DNA from: Roseovarius litoreus | Lineage (GTDB): Bacteria; Pseudomonadota; Alphaproteobacteria; Rhodobacterales; Rhodobacteraceae | Direction of reading: 5' to 3' | Assembly: GCF_900142765.1 (NCBI RefSeq) | Contig: NZ_FRCB01000009.1 | Location: forward strand, 62,001-126,000 | DNA: 64,000 nt | Shown: one piece after another, positions 24,686-32,535 of the stretch | Layout of the letters: every line of letters starts with the position of its first letter | Position numbering within the stretch: position 1 is the stretch's first letter | Position numbers and translations under genes: made by a program | The notes under the pieces: generated by a model | Told to the model about the DNA's origin: nothing | The model's input: only the letters and a program-made list of their open reading frames with translations | The model's database searches: none

Positions 24686-25543
24686 ATGGCACATGACGAT
24701 CCCAAGACGCTTGTTTCAACCGACTGGCTGGCCAGCCATCTCAAGGATCCGGATCTTCGCGTTCTGGACGGGACATGGTTCTTGCCCGGTGATGGGCGCG
24801 ATGGCCGGTCCCAATATCTGGCCGCGCATATTCCCGGCGCCCGGTTTTTCGATATCGACGATATCAGCGATCACCGATCCGAGCTGCCGCACATGGCCCC
24901 GCCGGTCGAGAAATTCATGTCCCGCCTGCGCGCCATGGGCGTGGGCGATGGTCATCAGGTGGTGGTCTATGACGCGCATGGCCTGTTTTCTGCGGCGCGC
25001 GTCTGGTGGCTGTTCCGCCTTATGGGTCAGGACAACATCGCCGTTCTGGACGGTGGCCTGCCCAAATGGCAGGCCGAGGGCCGCCCCGTGGACGACATGC
25101 CCCCCGTCGTGCGCGACCGGCACATGACCGTGCGCCGCCAGAACCAGATGGTCAAGGACGTCACGCAAGTGGCCGCCGCCTCCAAGCTGGGCGATTACGA
25201 GATTCTCGATGCCCGCTCTCCCGGCCGATTCCGTGGCGATGAGCCCGAACCGCGCGCCGGGCTGCGCTCGGGCCATATCCCCGGCTCGAAGAATGTGTTT
25301 TACCGTGACCTTCTGAACGATGACGGCACCATGAAGGATGCCGACGGCCTGCGCGCCGTGCTGGCCGCGTCAGGTGCTGACCTGGACAAGCCGGCCATCA
25401 CCACCTGCGGTTCGGGCGTGACCGCTGCCATCATCAACCTTGCGCTGGAACGGATCGGCAAGACCGACCATGCGCTTTATGACGGATCATGGACCGAATG
25501 GGGCGCCTTTCCCACCGTGCCCGTCGCCACCGGAGACAAGTGA
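24686..25543 (+). CDS. sseA: 3-mercaptopyruvate/thiosulfate sulfurtransferase
   Basis: The 285-residue protein has two rhodanese domains. The first (VLDGTWFLPGDGRDG, HIPGARFFDIDDISD) is inactive; the second carries the active cysteine at residue 241 in the loop CGSGVTA, the signature that marks mercaptopyruvate sulfurtransferases rather than thiosulfate-specific enzymes. It transfers sulfane sulfur from 3-mercaptopyruvate. Start ATG 24686 gives the standard N terminus. The stop overlaps the start of the aminotransferase gene by 1 nt, which makes biological sense because cysteine transamination yields mercaptopyruvate. Confidence 0.93.
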   Translation: MAHDDPKTLVSTDWLASHLKDPDLRVLDGTWFLPGDGRDGRSQYLAAHIPGARFFDIDDISDHRSELPHMAPPVEKFMSRLRAMGVGDGHQVVVYDAHGLFSAARVWWLFRLMGQDNIAVLDGGLPKWQAEGRPVDDMPPVVRDRHMTVRRQNQMVKDVTQVAAASKLGDYEILDARSPGRFRGDEPEPRAGLRSGHIPGSKNVFYRDLLNDDGTMKDADGLRAVLAASGADLDKPAITTCGSGVTAAIINLALERIGKTDHALYDGSWTEWGAFPTVPVATGDK

Positions 25544-26727
25544 TGTTCGAACATCTCAACGAACAACCCAAAGACAAGATCCTCGCCCTGATGCAGGCGT
25601 TCAAGGACGACCCCCGCGAGGACAAGATCGACCTTGGCGTCGGCGTCTACAAGAACGCCGAAGGCGTGACCCCCATCATGCGCGCCGTCAAACAGGCCGA
25701 GCGTCAATGGTGGGAGCAGGAAACCACCAAGGCCTATACAGGCCTCGCCGGCGATCCGGCCTTTTCGGACGCGATGATCGGCCTTGTGCTGGGCGATGCC
25801 GTGGCCCGCGATCAGGTTGCCGCCGTGGCCACGCCCGGCGGCACCGGCGCGGTCCGCCAGGCCTTCGATCTCATCCGCATGGCCAACCCCTCTGCGCGTG
25901 TCTTCGTCTCCGATCCGACATGGCCCAACCATCTCAGCATCCTCAAGCATATGGCGATCGAAACGGTGATGTATCGCTATTTCGACGCTGAAAGCGGCGG
26001 GGTCGATTTCGCCGGCATGATGGAGGATCTCGGCCAGATGCGCGCCGGCGACGTGGTGCTGCTGCATGGCTGCTGCCACAACCCCACCGGCGCCAACCTC
26101 ACCGGCCCGGAATGGCAGGCGGTGATCGATCTGGTCAACGCCAAGGGCGTCGTGCCGATGATCGACATTGCCTATCAGGGCTTCGGCGACGGTCTCGAGG
26201 CCGATGCCGCAGCGACCCGCATGGTCGCCTCGGGCTGCCCCGAGGTGCTGATCGCGGCCAGCTGTTCCAAGAATTTCGGCATCTACCGCGAACGCACCGG
26301 CCTCCTGATGGCCGTGGCGCAGGAGCGCGGGTTGCATGCCGTGACACAGGGCAACCTCGCCTATCTCAACCGGCAGAACTATTCCTTCCCGCCCGATCAC
26401 GGCGCGCGCATGGTGTCCTTGGTGCTGACCGATGACGCGCTGCGCGTCGATTGGCAGGCCGAACTCGAAGACGTCCGCAACGGGATGCTGGCGCTGCGCG
26501 AACAGCTGTCGTCCGAATTGCGCCGCCTGTCCGGGTCGGATCGCTACGGCTTCATCGCCCAGCATCGCGGGATGTTCTCCCGGCTCGGTCTCTCGCCCGA
26601 GATCGTCGAACGTCTGCGGGCCGAGCATGGCATCTACATGGTCGGCGACAGCCGCATCAATATCGCCGGTCTGAACCGTGACACCGTGCCGAAACTGGCC
26701 CAAGCGATCATCGAGGTGGGCGCCTGA
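25543..26727 (+). CDS. Aromatic/aspartate amino acid aminotransferase (class I)
   Basis: This 394-residue protein belongs to the AspC/TyrB subgroup: IDLGVGVYKN, TKAYTGLAGDPAF, TPGGTGAVRQAFD, HGCCHNPTGANLT, FVSDPTWPNH, DIAYQGFGDG and SCSKNFGIYRERTG, whose lysine binds pyridoxal phosphate. It should transfer amino groups between aspartate or aromatic amino acids and 2-oxoglutarate. ATG 25543 overlaps the sseA TGA, so translation is coupled. With SseA it could turn cysteine into mercaptopyruvate and then sulfane sulfur; this is inference. Confidence 0.93.
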   Translation: MFEHLNEQPKDKILALMQAFKDDPREDKIDLGVGVYKNAEGVTPIMRAVKQAERQWWEQETTKAYTGLAGDPAFSDAMIGLVLGDAVARDQVAAVATPGGTGAVRQAFDLIRMANPSARVFVSDPTWPNHLSILKHMAIETVMYRYFDAESGGVDFAGMMEDLGQMRAGDVVLLHGCCHNPTGANLTGPEWQAVIDLVNAKGVVPMIDIAYQGFGDGLEADAAATRMVASGCPEVLIAASCSKNFGIYRERTGLLMAVAQERGLHAVTQGNLAYLNRQNYSFPPDHGARMVSLVLTDDALRVDWQAELEDVRNGMLALREQLSSELRRLSGSDRYGFIAQHRGMFSRLGLSPEIVERLRAEHGIYMVGDSRINIAGLNRDTVPKLAQAIIEVGA

Positions 26728-26776
26728 CCGGGCGCCCCTTCCGGCATCCGGGGCGGGCCTTGGGCGCATTGAAGGA

Positions 26777-27394
26777 TCAGGCGCCGTAGCGCGCCAGGAA
26801 CATCTCGACCACGCCCGTGACCACCCGCTTGATCTCGGCTTCGCTGGTCTCCTTGCTGATCCCGCACAGGCGGCGCACGAACAGATCGCTCTTGCACAGC
26901 TGTCCAAACTGGTCAGCCGCAAGATCCATGTCCTCGATCACCAGCTCGCCCCGGTCGATATAGGGCTGCAGGATCGCCGACATCCGTTCGCGCACCAGCG
27001 CCGGACCCGACGCGTAGAACCGCTGGCCAAGCTCGGGAAACCGATAGGATTCCGCAACGCAGATGCGATACACCTGCTGCCCGAAATCCGACAGGAAGAA
27101 GCGCACGATCCGGTTGGCGGCCTCGTGCAACACAACAGCGACCGGATCGCTCAGATCGAACTCGGCCATCGCCTCCTCGGCCTGCCGGTTGCATTCGAGG
27201 CGGGCGACTTCCGAAAAGAGCAGCCGTTTGTCCGGAAAATAGCTGTAGAGCGTCGCCTTGGACACCCCTGCCACCCGGGCGATCTCATCGACACTGGCCC
27301 CTTCAAAGCCGTCGCGCATGAACACCTCGCGTGCGCCGTCAAGCACCTGATCGAATTTTCGACCCTTCTTGATTTCAGCAGCCATGGCCGTCAT
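26777..27394 (-). CDS. TetR/AcrR family transcriptional regulator
   Basis: The 205-residue protein carries an N-terminal TetR DNA-binding domain (VLDGAREVFMRDGFEGASVDEIARVAGVSKATLYSYFPDKRLLF) and a C-terminal ligand domain with an AefR/AcrR-type helix pattern. ATG 27394 is preferred because GGGGGAT lies 7 nt upstream; another ATG at 27409 is possible. It is divergent from mbfA across about 150 bp, but mbfA already has an Irr-type site, so this regulator's target is uncertain. Confidence 0.9.
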   Translation of the reverse strand: MTAMAAEIKKGRKFDQVLDGAREVFMRDGFEGASVDEIARVAGVSKATLYSYFPDKRLLFSEVARLECNRQAEEAMAEFDLSDPVAVVLHEAANRIVRFFLSDFGQQVYRICVAESYRFPELGQRFYASGPALVRERMSAILQPYIDRGELVIEDMDLAADQFGQLCKSDLFVRRLCGISKETSEAEIKRVVTGVVEMFLARYGA

Positions 27395-27512
27395 GCGGTG
27401 ATCCCCCAAGCCGGATCAATCTAGTCTTGCACAGACTGTATCGCAAGCGTCTCGACACCCCTGACCGCCTGCAAGCACAGATCGCACTTGCACCTTTTCC
27501 GAATTTCACTAC

Positions 27513-27529
27513 CTTAGAATCATTCTAAA
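27513..27529 (+). promoter_or_regulatory. Irr box (iron control element) of mbfA
   Basis: CTTAGAATCATTCTAAA at 27513-27529 contains a perfect 7-bp inverted repeat TTAGAAT-C-ATTCTAA and matches the rhizobial/rhodobacterial Irr consensus TTTRGAANNNTTCYAAA except for the first base. It ends 14 nt before the ATG at 27544 and overlaps the start of the AAAAGAGG ribosome site. mbfA is an established Irr target in other alphaproteobacteria, repressed when iron is low. Confidence 0.82.
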
Positions 27530-27543
27530 AGAGGATGTTCACC

Positions 27544-28521
27544 ATGATCCCCGGAGTGATGTCACGCCGCCGCTTTTCCGACCTCTCCGAACAAGAGGTG
27601 CTGGCCCTCGCCATTTCCTCTGAAGAAGATGACGCCCGCATCTACCGCAGCTACGCCGAACGCCTGCGCGCCGATTTCCCCGACACCGCCGCGATCTTCG
27701 ATGGCATGGCCGCCGAGGAAGACACCCACCGCCGCGCCCTCATTGATCTGCATGAGCGCCGCTTCGGCGGGGTGATCCCCCTCATTCGCCGCGAGCATGT
27801 GGCAGGCTTCTATGCGCGCCGCCCCGTCTGGCTGATGGAAAATCTCGGATTGGACAGGATCCGCGCCGAAGCCGAAGCGATGGAGCAGGACGCCGAAGCC
27901 TTCTATCTCAAGGCCGCCCAACGCAGCACCGATGCCGGCACCCGCAAGCTTCTGGGCGATCTCGCCGCCGCCGAGGCCGGCCACCAGACCCGCGCCACCG
28001 ACCTTGCCGAAAGCCATCTCGACGGCGCCAGCCGCGACAGCGAAGACAGCACCGCCCACCGCAGGTTCATCCTGACATGGGTGCAACCGGGCCTTGCCGG
28101 GCTGATGGATGGCTCGGTCTCGACCCTGGCGCCGATCTTCGCCACCGCCTTTGCCACCCAGGATACCTGGACGACGTTCCTCGTGGGGCTCGCGGCCTCG
28201 GTCGGTGCGGGCATCTCGATGGGCTTCACCGAAGCGGCCAGCGACGACGGCGAGCTGTCGGGCCGCGGCAGCCCGGTCAAGCGCGGCTTGGCCTCGGGTG
28301 TGATGACCACGCTCGGCGGGCTCGGCCACGCGCTGCCCTACCTGATCCCCGATTTCTGGACCGCGACCGTGATCGCCGTGATCGTCGTCTTCATCGAGCT
28401 GTGGGCCATCGCCTGGATCCAGAACCGCTACATGCAGACGCCGTTCTTCCGCGCCGCCTTCCAGGTGGTGCTCGGCGGCGCGCTGGTGTTCGCCGCCGGG
28501 GTGCTCATCGGCAGCGGCTAG
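27544..28521 (+). CDS. mbfA: Membrane-bound ferritin MbfA (erythrin-VIT1 iron exporter)
   Basis: The 325-residue protein joins an N-terminal ferritin-like domain, with ExxH pairs in EEDTHRRALI and AEAGHQTRA and further acidic metal ligands (SSEEDDARIYRSY), to a C-terminal VIT1-type membrane domain from about residue 175 (WVQPGLAGLMDGSVSTLAPIFATAFAT). MbfA exports iron and protects against iron and peroxide stress. I start at ATG 27544 because AAAAGAGG (27527-27534) is 9 nt upstream; an ATG at 27535 would touch that site. The Irr box directly upstream fits this identity. Confidence 0.93.
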   Translation: MIPGVMSRRRFSDLSEQEVLALAISSEEDDARIYRSYAERLRADFPDTAAIFDGMAAEEDTHRRALIDLHERRFGGVIPLIRREHVAGFYARRPVWLMENLGLDRIRAEAEAMEQDAEAFYLKAAQRSTDAGTRKLLGDLAAAEAGHQTRATDLAESHLDGASRDSEDSTAHRRFILTWVQPGLAGLMDGSVSTLAPIFATAFATQDTWTTFLVGLAASVGAGISMGFTEAASDDGELSGRGSPVKRGLASGVMTTLGGLGHALPYLIPDFWTATVIAVIVVFIELWAIAWIQNRYMQTPFFRAAFQVVLGGALVFAAGVLIGSG

Positions 28522-28550
28522 ACCGTCCGGCGCTTCTTCTGGCCGAAAAT

Positions 28551-28588
28551 ATCCCGGGGGAGTCGTTGAAATCCCCCGGGATTTCAAC
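28551..28588 (+). other. Two overlapping, mutually exclusive stem-loops after mbfA
   Basis: ATCCCGGGGGA (28551-28561) pairs with TCCCCCGGGAT (28572-28582), and GTTGAAAT (28565-28572) pairs with ATTTCAAC (28581-28588). The arms interleave, so only one can form at a time. There is no T-run after either, so it is not a simple intrinsic terminator. It lies 30 bp after the mbfA stop and 75 bp before the AEC gene. Confidence 0.6.
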
Positions 28589-28662
28589 GGCGGGGGCTGG
28601 CCCCCATCTCGAAACACCAGTTGCGAGATTGACCGTCCGATCCAACCTGCTACGAAGCGGTC

Positions 28663-29595
28663 ATGTTGGATGTCTTTCTTCAGACGCTGCCCTTCTTCCT
28701 CATCGTCGGGTTGGGATATGGCGCCGGGCGCACCGGGTTCTTCACCGAATCCGCAACCGCCTGGCTCACGAAATTCGTGTTCTACTTCGCCCTCTCGGCG
28801 ATGCTGTTCCGCTTCTCCGCCAATCTCAGCTTCGCCGAGGTGCTCGACTGGACGTTCGTGGCCGCCTATCTCTGGGGCACCGCCTTCGTCTATCTGATCG
28901 CCACCCTCGTGGCCTTCCTGCGCCGCCTCAGCATCGAGGAAACCGCGATCGAGGCGCAATGCGCCGCGATCGGTAATACAGGCTTTCTCGGCGTGCCGAT
29001 GCTGACGCTGCTTCTGGGGCAGGCGGCGATCGGCCCGGTGATGCTGGTGCTGGCGGTGGACCTCATCGTGTTCGGCTCGCTGGTGGTGATCCTCGTGACC
29101 GGCTCGCGTGATGCCCGCATGAGCCTTGGCATCCTGCGCACCGTCGGTCTGGGACTGGTGAAGAACCCGATGATCGTGTCGATCGTTCTGGGCTTCGCCT
29201 GGTCCGGGCTGCGCCTGCCGATCCCGGATCCGATGAACCAGTTTCTGTCGATCCTCGGCGGCGCCGCGACGCCGGGGGCTCTGTTCGCCATCGGCGCGTC
29301 GCTGGCCTCGAAATCTGCCGAACGTCCCATGGTGGCCGGCTGGCTCAGTTTCTGCAAACTGGTGCTGCATCCGGCCTTCGTGGCGCTGGCAGCTCTGGTG
29401 CTCTTCCCGGTCGAGCCCTTCGCCGCCGCCGTGATGATCTCGGCCGCCGCCCTGCCGGTCGCGGGCAATGTCTATATCATCGCGCAGCATTACCGCGTGG
29501 CGCCGCATCGGGTCTCCGCCTCGATCCTGATCTCCACCGCCTCCGCCGTGATCACCGTCTCTCTGGTGATCGGTTGGGTGTCGGGTCTTCACTGA
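28663..29595 (+). CDS. AEC family transporter (auxin efflux carrier type)
   Basis: The 310-residue protein has ten hydrophobic helices split five and five, as in AEC carriers, with the family signs LPFFLIVGLGYGAGR, QCAAIGNTGFLGVPML, LVKNPMIVSIVLGFAWS, ATPGALFAIGASLA and ALPVAGNVYIIAQHY. Bacterial members export malate or other organic acids. The substrate cannot be deduced. It lies between mbfA and fghA with no overlap to either. Confidence 0.92.
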   Translation: MLDVFLQTLPFFLIVGLGYGAGRTGFFTESATAWLTKFVFYFALSAMLFRFSANLSFAEVLDWTFVAAYLWGTAFVYLIATLVAFLRRLSIEETAIEAQCAAIGNTGFLGVPMLTLLLGQAAIGPVMLVLAVDLIVFGSLVVILVTGSRDARMSLGILRTVGLGLVKNPMIVSIVLGFAWSGLRLPIPDPMNQFLSILGGAATPGALFAIGASLASKSAERPMVAGWLSFCKLVLHPAFVALAALVLFPVEPFAAAVMISAAALPVAGNVYIIAQHYRVAPHRVSASILISTASAVITVSLVIGWVSGLH

Positions 29596-29695
29596 CAGAT
29601 GCCGCCTGCGGGGTTGCCAAGCGACCCCGCCCCGTGGTCATTGTCGCGCCAACCGCAAGACGCACCGCACGCAACTCGCAAAAAGGGGATGACCA

Positions 29696-30529
29696 ATGAG
29701 AACCGTATCGGAAAACGCCTGCTTCGGCGGGGTTCAATCTGTCCATACCCATGCCTCCCGCGCCACCGGCTGCGACATGACCTTCGGCCTCTTTCTGCCC
29801 GCCGAGGCGCGCGACGGCCCGGTGCCGGTGCTCTGGTATCTCTCGGGGCTGACCTGCACCCATGAAAACGCCATGACCAAGGCCGGCGCTCAGGGCTGGG
29901 CCGCCGAACAGGGCATCGCGCTCGTGTTTCCCGACACCAGCCCCCGGGGCGACGGCGTGGCCGATGACGCCGCCTATGACCTGGGGCAGGGTGCCGGCTT
30001 TTACGTCAACGCCACGCAAGACCCCTGGGCGCCGCATTACCGCATGTGGGATTACATCGCCGATGACCTGCCCCGCGTGCTGACCGCCAATTTCCCGATT
30101 GATCCCGATCGTCAGGCGATCACCGGGCATTCCATGGGCGGGCATGGCGCGCTCACGCTGGCGATGTCCCTGCCGGGCCGCTTCACCAGCGTTTCGGCCT
30201 TCGCGCCGATCTGCAATCCCACCGCCAGCGATTGGGGCCGCAAGCAGTTCACCGCCTATCTCGGCGAAGACGAAGCCGCCTGGGCTGCCCATGACGCAAG
30301 CCTCCTGATGCGCGACCGGGGCTTCGACGGTCCGGTGCTGATCGATACCGGCACCTCGGACCAGTTCCTCGATCTGCTGCGCCCCGAGGCGCTCGCCAGC
30401 GCCTGCGCCGAACGCCGTCAACACGCCACGCTGCGACTGCAGCCGGGCTACGACCACAGCTATTTCTTCATCTCGTCCTTCATGGAAGACCATGTCAGCT
30501 TCCATGCCGAGGCGCTCTATTCGGGGTGA
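29696..30529 (+). CDS. fghA: S-formylglutathione hydrolase
   Basis: The 277-residue protein is an esterase D-type alpha/beta hydrolase: YLSGLTCTHENAMTKAGAQ, DTSPRG, GHSMGGHGALT (nucleophile Ser146), LIDTGTSDQFL (Asp) and GYDHSYFFISSF (His). It hydrolyses S-formylglutathione to formate and glutathione, the second step of glutathione-dependent formaldehyde oxidation. Formaldehyde would arise from sarcosine oxidation, whose genes lie 12 kb away. AAAAAGGGG precedes ATG 29696. It is followed by sthA after 3 nt. Confidence 0.95.
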   Translation: MRTVSENACFGGVQSVHTHASRATGCDMTFGLFLPAEARDGPVPVLWYLSGLTCTHENAMTKAGAQGWAAEQGIALVFPDTSPRGDGVADDAAYDLGQGAGFYVNATQDPWAPHYRMWDYIADDLPRVLTANFPIDPDRQAITGHSMGGHGALTLAMSLPGRFTSVSAFAPICNPTASDWGRKQFTAYLGEDEAAWAAHDASLLMRDRGFDGPVLIDTGTSDQFLDLLRPEALASACAERRQHATLRLQPGYDHSYFFISSFMEDHVSFHAEALYSG

Positions 30530-30532
30530 TCC

Positions 30533-32002
30533 ATGAGCCATTATGACCTGATCATCATCGGCTCGGGTCCGGCGGGCCGGGCCGCCGCCATTCAGGCCGG
30601 CAAGCTCAAGCGTCGCGTGCTGGTGATCGACCGCAAGGACCGGTTCGGCGGGGTGTCGGTGCATACCGGCACGATCCCCTCCAAGACCCTTCGGGAAACC
30701 GTGCTGAACCTCTCGGGCTGGCGCGAACGCAGCTTTTATGGCCGCTCCTACCGGGTCAAGGACGATATCGGCGCCCATGACCTCAAGGCGCGCCTGCACA
30801 AGACCCTCGATTACGAGGTCGACGTGCTCGAACACCAGTTCAACCGCAACCATGTCGACACTCTGAACGGCGCCGCCCGCTTCACCGGCCCGCACGAGAT
30901 CGAGGTCGCCACCGAAGCCGGCGAAAAGACCATCCTCACCGCCGACCGCTTCCTGATCGCCACAGGCACGAAAACCTACCGCCCCGAGACCGTGCCCTTC
31001 AACGGCAGCAGCGTCGTGGACAGCGACGAGTTTCTCGACCTCGCCCAGATCCCCCGCAGCCTGATCGTGGTGGGCGCCGGAGTGATCGGCGTGGAATACG
31101 CCACGATGTTTTCCGCGCTCGACGTCCGTGTGACCCTGATCGAACCGCGCGAGACCTTTCTCGATTTCATCGACCGCGCCATCATTCAGGACTTCACCCA
31201 CCAGATCCTCGAAAACGGCGTCGATCTGCGCCTCGGCAGCGCCATCGACCGGATCGAGACAACCCCCGGCCATGTCGAGGTCAGTCTCGCCAATGGCCGC
31301 CATGTCCGCGCCGAAATGCTGCTCTTCGCTGCGGGCCGCATGGGCGCGACCGACGGTCTGAACCTCTCCGCCGCCGGGCTGAAGTCCGATCACCGTGGCC
31401 GCCTGTCGGTGGACCGCAAGACCTACCAGACCGACATCCCGCATATCTACGCCGCAGGCGACGTGATCGGCCATCCCTCGCTGGCCTCGACGTCCTTGCA
31501 ACAGGGCCGCGTCGCCGCCTGCCATGCGCTCGACACGCCCACATTGCCGGAAAGCCCCTGGTTTCCCTATGGCATCTATTCGGTGCCCGAGATTTCCACC
31601 TGCGGCATGTCCGAAGAAGAGATGCAAGAGCGTGGCATCCCCTACGAGGTCGGCGTCGCCCGCTTCCGCGAAACCTCGCGCGGCCATATCATGGGGCTGG
31701 AACATGGCATGCTGAAAATGCTCTTCAGCCTGAAAACCCGCCGTGTGCTGGGGGTGCAGATCGTCGGCGAAGGCGCGACCGAGCTGATCCACATCGCCCA
31801 GGCGGTGCTCAATCTCAAGGGCACGGTGGATTATTTCGTGCAGAACACCTTCAACTATCCCACCCTCGCCGAAGCCTACAAGATCGCCGGTCTCGATGCG
31901 TTCAACCGCATGCCCATCCCCGAGGAATACAAGGTCCGCCGCGATCCCCCCGCCGCCCCTGCGGCCCTGCCGGGCGACACATCCGCGGATTCCTCGCGAT
32001 GA
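30533..32002 (+). CDS. sthA: Si-specific soluble NAD(P)+ transhydrogenase
   Basis: The 489-residue flavoprotein has the FAD motif [15 protein letters not shown] motif [12 protein letters not shown], the second FAD motif YAAGDVIG and the dimer domain [18 protein letters not shown]. At the position of the redox disulfide it reads [13 protein letters not shown], with Ser42 and Thr47 in place of both cysteines. Lack of the pair is expected for SthA, which transfers hydride between NADPH and NAD+, but the enteric protein keeps the first cysteine. A 25-residue Pro/Ala-rich tail is extra. Its stop overlaps the YaiI gene by 4 nt. Confidence 0.9.
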   Translation: MSHYDLIIIGSGPAGRAAAIQAGKLKRRVLVIDRKDRFGGVSVHTGTIPSKTLRETVLNLSGWRERSFYGRSYRVKDDIGAHDLKARLHKTLDYEVDVLEHQFNRNHVDTLNGAARFTGPHEIEVATEAGEKTILTADRFLIATGTKTYRPETVPFNGSSVVDSDEFLDLAQIPRSLIVVGAGVIGVEYATMFSALDVRVTLIEPRETFLDFIDRAIIQDFTHQILENGVDLRLGSAIDRIETTPGHVEVSLANGRHVRAEMLLFAAGRMGATDGLNLSAAGLKSDHRGRLSVDRKTYQTDIPHIYAAGDVIGHPSLASTSLQQGRVAACHALDTPTLPESPWFPYGIYSVPEISTCGMSEEEMQERGIPYEVGVARFRETSRGHIMGLEHGMLKMLFSLKTRRVLGVQIVGEGATELIHIAQAVLNLKGTVDYFVQNTFNYPTLAEAYKIAGLDAFNRMPIPEEYKVRRDPPAAPAALPGDTSADSSR

Positions 32003-32460
32003 GCATCTATGTCGACGCCGATGCCTGCCCCGTGAAGGCCGAGGTCGAAAAGGTCGGCACCCGCCACAAGGTGCAGATGTTCATCGTCTCGAACGGGGGC
32101 CTGCGCCCCTCGCAGAACCCTTTGGTCGAAACGGTCATCGTGCCCGAAGGCCCCGACGTCGCCGACCAGTGGATCGCCGACCGTGCCGGACCGGGCGATG
32201 TGGTCATCACCGGCGACATTCCTCTGGCCGCCAGATGCGTGGCCTCCGGCGCGCTGGTGCTCAAGCATAACGGCGAGCCTCTGACCGAGGCCAATATCGG
32301 CAACGTCCTGGCCACCCGCGACCTGATGGCCGATCTGCGCGCCGCCGATCCATTCCGCCAGGGCGGCGGCAAGAGTTTCTCTCGCGCCGACCGCTCCCGC
32401 TTCCTCGATGCCCTCGAACGCGCCCTCCGCACCGCCGCCACCCATCGCCCCGGCGCCTGA
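31999..32460 (+). CDS. YaiI/YqxD family protein (DUF188, PIN-like)
   Basis: The 153-residue protein begins [20 protein letters not shown] and has [36 protein letters not shown] and [19 protein letters not shown]. These acidic blocks (DADACP, D in DVAD, TGDIPLA) match DUF188, a PIN-like nuclease fold whose substrate is unknown. The start overlaps sthA by ATGA. The last residues before the stop are ordinary. The gene is followed by the first 27-bp direct repeat. Confidence 0.92.
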   Translation: MSIYVDADACPVKAEVEKVGTRHKVQMFIVSNGGLRPSQNPLVETVIVPEGPDVADQWIADRAGPGDVVITGDIPLAARCVASGALVLKHNGEPLTEANIGNVLATRDLMADLRAADPFRQGGGKSFSRADRSRFLDALERALRTAATHRPGA

Positions 32461-32473
32461 TCCTCTCCCTCCC

Positions 32474-32500
32474 TTCATCGTTCCCCAAATACTCAAATCC
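32474..32500. repeat. 27-bp direct repeat, left copy flanking the nuclease gene
   Basis: A 27-bp sequence, starting TTCATCGTTCCCC, is identical to 33980-34006 and in the same orientation. The pair brackets a 1.48-kb segment carrying a single gene. It could be a duplicated target, an attachment site, or two copies of a common intergenic sequence. Confidence 0.85.
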
Positions 32501-32535
32501 TCCCCCTTCCTTTGCGGATGCGGACCTGTCCCGGC

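Noticed and set aside
27562..29592. 676-codon minus-strand frame opposite mbfA and the AEC gene
   Set aside because: His/Arg/Gly/Asp-rich composition of an antisense shadow; both real genes on the plus strand have clear family motifs.
29552..31792. 746-codon minus-strand frame opposite fghA and sthA
   Set aside because: Antisense to two well-recognised enzymes and of non-protein-like composition; long antisense frames are common at this G+C content.
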